A stretch of 9,947 bases of DNA from Rhodospirillaceae bacterium (GTDB lineage Bacteria; Pseudomonadota; Alphaproteobacteria; SP197). This document shows positions 7,351 to 9,947 of this stretch, one piece after another. The notes below the pieces were generated by a model, which was not told the DNA's origin, searched no databases, and saw nothing but the letters and a program-made list of their open reading frames with translations. Position numbers and translations under genes: made by a program. Position 1 is the stretch's first letter; each line of letters starts with the position of its first letter. Location: positions 1 to 9,947 of the forward strand of contig JABIUG010000103.1 in the NCBI GenBank assembly GCA_018700655.1. Direction: 5' to 3'.

Positions 7351-7893
7351 GTGAGCGACAACGAACTTCCCAGACCGGATCGGACAATCGCCCTGGTCGG
7401 GCTGATGGGTGCCGGTAAATCGACCATCGGTCGACGGCTGGCCGCCAGGCTGGACGTTGCCTTTGTCGATGCCGATTCCGAAATCGAAGAGGCAGCCGGA
7501 TGCACCATCCCCGAAATCTTCGAACGCCATGGCGAGGCCGAGTTTCGGGACGGCGAACGCCGGGTGATTGCACGTCTCCTGCGCGGCAAGCCTAAGGTCC
7601 TGGCGACCGGAGGTGGCGCGTTCATGCATGAGGAAACACGCAATCGCATCAAGGCGCGTGCCATCTCGATCTGGCTGCGCGCCGACCTCAACCTCTTGAT
7701 GTCGCGCGTTTCGCGTCGTGACAACCGGCCACTTCTCAAACAGGGCGACCCACGCAAGACGATGGAACGGCTGATCAACGAACGTTATCCGGTCTATGCC
7801 ACCGCAGATATTGTGATCGACAGCAACGAAGGTCCCCATGATGCGATCGTGGACCGCATTATCGAGACCCTGCGTACCCGCGAGGAAACATGA
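7351..7893 (+). CDS. aroK: Shikimate kinase
   Basis: Shikimate kinase phosphorylates shikimate at the 3-hydroxyl with ATP, the fifth step of the shikimate pathway to chorismate. From the GTG at 7351 the protein has 180 residues, typical for the family. It shows the P-loop GLMGAGKST (17-25), the shikimate-binding acidic pair in VDAD (Asp40, Asp42), Arg66 in FRDGE, the GGG loop in ATGGGA (85-90), lid Arg126 in NRPLL, and Arg145 in NERYPVY. The frame is open far upstream, and ATGs at 7261 and 7282 would add 30 or 23 residues. These extensions are unlike the family and cross the putative promoter, so the GTG is preferred, although its ribosome site (AAGAA, 7341-7345) is weak. The stop overlaps the aroB start as ATGA, implying coupled translation. 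The start choice is less certain than the identity. Confidence 0.92.
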   Translation: MSDNELPRPDRTIALVGLMGAGKSTIGRRLAARLDVAFVDADSEIEEAAGCTIPEIFERHGEAEFRDGERRVIARLLRGKPKVLATGGGAFMHEETRNRIKARAISIWLRADLNLLMSRVSRRDNRPLLKQGDPRKTMERLINERYPVYATADIVIDSNEGPHDAIVDRIIETLRTREET

Positions 7894-9020
7894 GCACGCG
7901 TGAAGTTCTCCATGTGCCGTTGGGAGACCGCGCCTATGACATTGTCGTGGGCAGCGGACTGCTTGGATGTGCGGGCGAACTGATCGGGCCGGTTCTCAAC
8001 CGGCCGCGTGTTGTTGTCGTGACCGACCGCACCGTTGCCGGCCTGTATCTCGAAACCCTGCAGGCTGCTTTCGACACGGCTGGAATCAGTCACGACACGA
8101 TCGTCCTGCCGCCCGGCGAGCAGACCAAGGACTTCCAGCATTTCGAAGAACTGCTGGACCGCCTGCTCGATATGGGCCTGGAACGATCCGACATGGTGAT
8201 CGCATTGGGTGGCGGTGTGATCGGCGACCTCACCGGCTTTGCCGCCAGTGTGCTGCACCGCGGCATCGATTTCATCCAGATCCCCACGACCCTGCTGGCA
8301 CAGGTCGACAGTTCGGTTGGCGGCAAGACCGGGATCGACACACGGCACGGCAAGAACCTGATTGGCGCCTTCCACCAGCCACGCCTGGTGCTGGCCGATA
8401 CCGACATCCTTGCGACGCTGCCACGCCGTGAACTGCTGGCCGGTTATGCCGAGGTCGTCAAATACGGTCTGCTTGGCGATCACGCCCTCTTCGAATGGCT
8501 GGAGGTTCACGGCAGCGCGGTTGTCGCGGGCGACCCCGACGCCATACGCCGGGCCGTGCTGACGAGTTGTGCTGCCAAGGCGCGCGTTGTCGCGGCTGAC
8601 GAAAAGGAAGCGGGCGAGCGCGCCCTGCTTAATCTGGGCCACACCTTCGGCCACGCTCTGGAGGTTGCCAGCGGTTTTGGTGCCGATCTGCTGCATGGTG
8701 AAGCCGTTGCAATCGGCATGGTCATGGCCTTTGGCCTGTCGGTCCGACTTGGCCATTGCAGCCGACAGGATGCCGGGCGGATCAGACAGCATTTCAAAGC
8801 TGTCGGTCTGCCCGCCCATCCTCGCGATCTCGGCCTGGCAGAACAGGACGCAGGCGTGCTCGTCGAGCACATGGCCCAGGACAAGAAGGTACAGGACGGG
8901 CGCGTCACCTTTGTTCTCGCGCGTGCCATCGGCGATGCTTTCCTCACCCGGGACGTCGAACCGGCCGCCGTGCGCGATTATCTGTCCCAAATGCTGTCGC
9001 AACCATCCGACGCGGCGTGA
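7890..9020 (+). CDS. aroB: 3-dehydroquinate synthase
   Basis: This NAD+- and metal-dependent cytoplasmic enzyme converts DAHP to 3-dehydroquinate, the second shikimate-pathway step. The 376-residue length is usual for the family. The N-terminal Rossmann-like half carries PPGEQTKDF (74-82), the nucleotide-binding GGGVIGDLTGFAAS (107-120) and the signature PTTLLAQVDSSVGGKTGID (132-150). The C-terminal half has the expected zinc ligands: Glu188 in YAEVVKYG, His251 in LGHTFGHALE and His269 in LLHGEAVAIGM. Its ATG overlaps the aroK stop by four bases, with GAGG 4 nt upstream inside the aroK end. The aroK-aroB order is a common bacterial arrangement. No truncation or missing key residue is seen. 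A CNNM/CBS membrane protein follows after 58 nt. Confidence 0.96.
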   Translation: MSTREVLHVPLGDRAYDIVVGSGLLGCAGELIGPVLNRPRVVVVTDRTVAGLYLETLQAAFDTAGISHDTIVLPPGEQTKDFQHFEELLDRLLDMGLERSDMVIALGGGVIGDLTGFAASVLHRGIDFIQIPTTLLAQVDSSVGGKTGIDTRHGKNLIGAFHQPRLVLADTDILATLPRRELLAGYAEVVKYGLLGDHALFEWLEVHGSAVVAGDPDAIRRAVLTSCAAKARVVAADEKEAGERALLNLGHTFGHALEVASGFGADLLHGEAVAIGMVMAFGLSVRLGHCSRQDAGRIRQHFKAVGLPAHPRDLGLAEQDAGVLVEHMAQDKKVQDGRVTFVLARAIGDAFLTRDVEPAAVRDYLSQMLSQPSDAA

Positions 9021-9078
9021 TGGCCACTTCTTCTCCTTCTCGATCTTCTGACTCACTCAGCCCCCTGGACGGACTGTC
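9021..9078 (+). other. Short pyrimidine-rich spacer between aroB and the CNNM gene
   Basis: This 58-nt spacer is rich in TTC/CTT on the + strand (9029-9049). It shows no stem-loop with a T-run and no clear promoter. This fits read-through from aroB into the CNNM gene, with only the weak CGGA ribosome site before 9079. Confidence 0.4.
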
Positions 9079-9947
9079 ATGATTGGTGTGCTCGAACTCT
9101 TCGTGGTTCTGATCATCGTTTTTATCATTTTTTCGGCCGTGTTTTCCGGTTCCGAGACGGCGTTGACGGCAGCGAACCGGTCGAAAATCCACGGTTTGGA
9201 AATGGCCGGCAACAAGCGTGCCTTGAAGGTCACCGAGCTGATGCTGGAGCGCGAGCGCCTGATTGGAGCAATCCTGCTCGGCAACAACCTGTTCAACATC
9301 GCCGCCGCATCGATGGCGACCTATGCCTTCACCCAACTGGTCGGCGAAGCGGGGGTGATCTACGCCACCGCCGCCATGACCGTGCTGGTCGTGATCTTTG
9401 CCGAGGTCTTGCCCAAGACCTATGCCATCCGCAACGCCGAACGGGTTGCCCTGGCGGTCGCACCCTTCATGTCCGGTGTGGTCTGGGTCGCTCGCCCGAT
9501 CAGCCGCGCCCTGCAACTACTCGTGCTGGCAATGTTCCGGATCATCGGCGCCAAGGGGGATGACGATACGACATCGTCGGATCACGAGATCAGGGGCGTG
9601 TTGGCGCTCTATAAACACGAAGGCGGGTTGGTGAAGAACGAACACGCCATGCTCGACGGCGTGCTCGATCTTTCGAACGTCGAGGTCGGCGAGGTCATGA
9701 CTCATCGGCGCACGATGGAGACGATCAATGCCGACGATCCGCCAGCCGACATCATCGCGGCGGCCCTCGAAAGCCCCCACACGCGCATTCCGCTGTGGCG
9801 TGACGATTCCGACGACATCGTGGGTGTCTTGCATGCCAAGAACCTTCTGCGCGAGCTGCATCGCCGTGGCGGCAACAGCGACGGGCTCGACATCATGAAG
9901 ATCGCGACCGAACCATGGTTCGTGCCCGACACAACGTCACTGTCGGA
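9079..9947 (+). CDS. CNNM/CBS-domain membrane protein, HlyC/CorC family (3' truncated)
   Basis: The frame is open from the ATG at 9079 to the window edge (289 full codons) and lacks its C-terminus. Residues 1 to about 160 form a DUF21/CNNM domain: a first membrane helix (about 5-23), FSGSETALTA (22-31), a second helix near 61-83 with LLGNNLFNIAAAS (66-78), a third near 93-115 and the signature EVLPKTYAIRN (109-119). The cytoplasmic part follows with EIRGVLALYKHEGGLVKNE, a linker helix, and a first CBS domain (about 204-260: VMTHRRTMETI, TRIPLWRDD, IVGVLHAKNLL). The second CBS domain is just starting at the edge, and a C-terminal CorC/HlyC domain is expected beyond it. Relatives are linked to Mg2+/Co2+ transport or resistance. 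The hemolysin name is historical and not evidence of toxicity. A weak CGGA lies 5 nt upstream. It is 58 nt after aroB with no terminator visible, so it may be co-transcribed. Confidence 0.9.
   Translation, partial: MIGVLELFVVLIIVFIIFSAVFSGSETALTAANRSKIHGLEMAGNKRALKVTELMLERERLIGAILLGNNLFNIAAASMATYAFTQLVGEAGVIYATAAMTVLVVIFAEVLPKTYAIRNAERVALAVAPFMSGVVWVARPISRALQLLVLAMFRIIGAKGDDDTTSSDHEIRGVLALYKHEGGLVKNEHAMLDGVLDLSNVEVGEVMTHRRTMETINADDPPADIIAAALESPHTRIPLWRDDSDDIVGVLHAKNLLRELHRRGGNSDGLDIMKIATEPWFVPDTTSLS

Noticed and set aside
7794..9056. A 420-aa open frame on the minus strand opposite aroB
   Set aside because: aroB carries all its catalytic motifs on the + strand, and the antisense product has no recognisable domain or sensible neighbours.

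Overview
The window reads as a GC-rich chromosomal segment of an alphaproteobacterium, most likely Rhodospirillales-like. The evidence is the style of the SecA, AccA and XerD proteins, an aroK-aroB pair with xerD divergent from it, and a malyl-CoA lyase whose residues resemble the Methylorubrum/Rhodobacter enzymes. The taxonomic call is inference from recalled protein families. No mobile element, CRISPR array, rRNA, tRNA or phage gene was seen, and coding density is very high.

Layout: positions 1-2369 (+) hold the 3' four-fifths or more of secA, cut by the left edge. It converges, with a 21-nt gap, on a leftward block that transcribes from about 7242 down to 2391. In transcription order this block is: a 46-aa single-pass membrane protein (7242-7102), a 596-aa exported protein of unknown function (7121-5331), xerD (5322-4438), a malyl-CoA lyase gene (4358-3378) and accA (3347-2391). 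A rightward block diverges from a 108-bp intergenic region: aroK (GTG start, 7351-7893), aroB (7890-9020, ATGA overlap) and a CNNM/CBS-domain membrane protein (9079 to the right edge, cut).

Functions: aroK and aroB catalyse two shikimate-pathway steps and look translationally coupled. AccA is the carboxyltransferase alpha subunit of acetyl-CoA carboxylase. The lyase upstream of it makes acetyl-CoA plus glyoxylate from malyl-CoA, or propionyl-CoA plus glyoxylate from methylmalyl-CoA, so the pair sits around acetyl-CoA supply and use. SecA drives protein export and XerD resolves chromosome dimers. These are mostly housekeeping genes.

The least explained part is the overlapping pair at 7242-5331. 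A tiny membrane protein overlaps by 20 nt the start of a long, alanine-rich, predicted periplasmic helical protein. I recognise no characterised function for either. No clearly novel defence or mobile system is visible; this pair is the best candidate for something undescribed.
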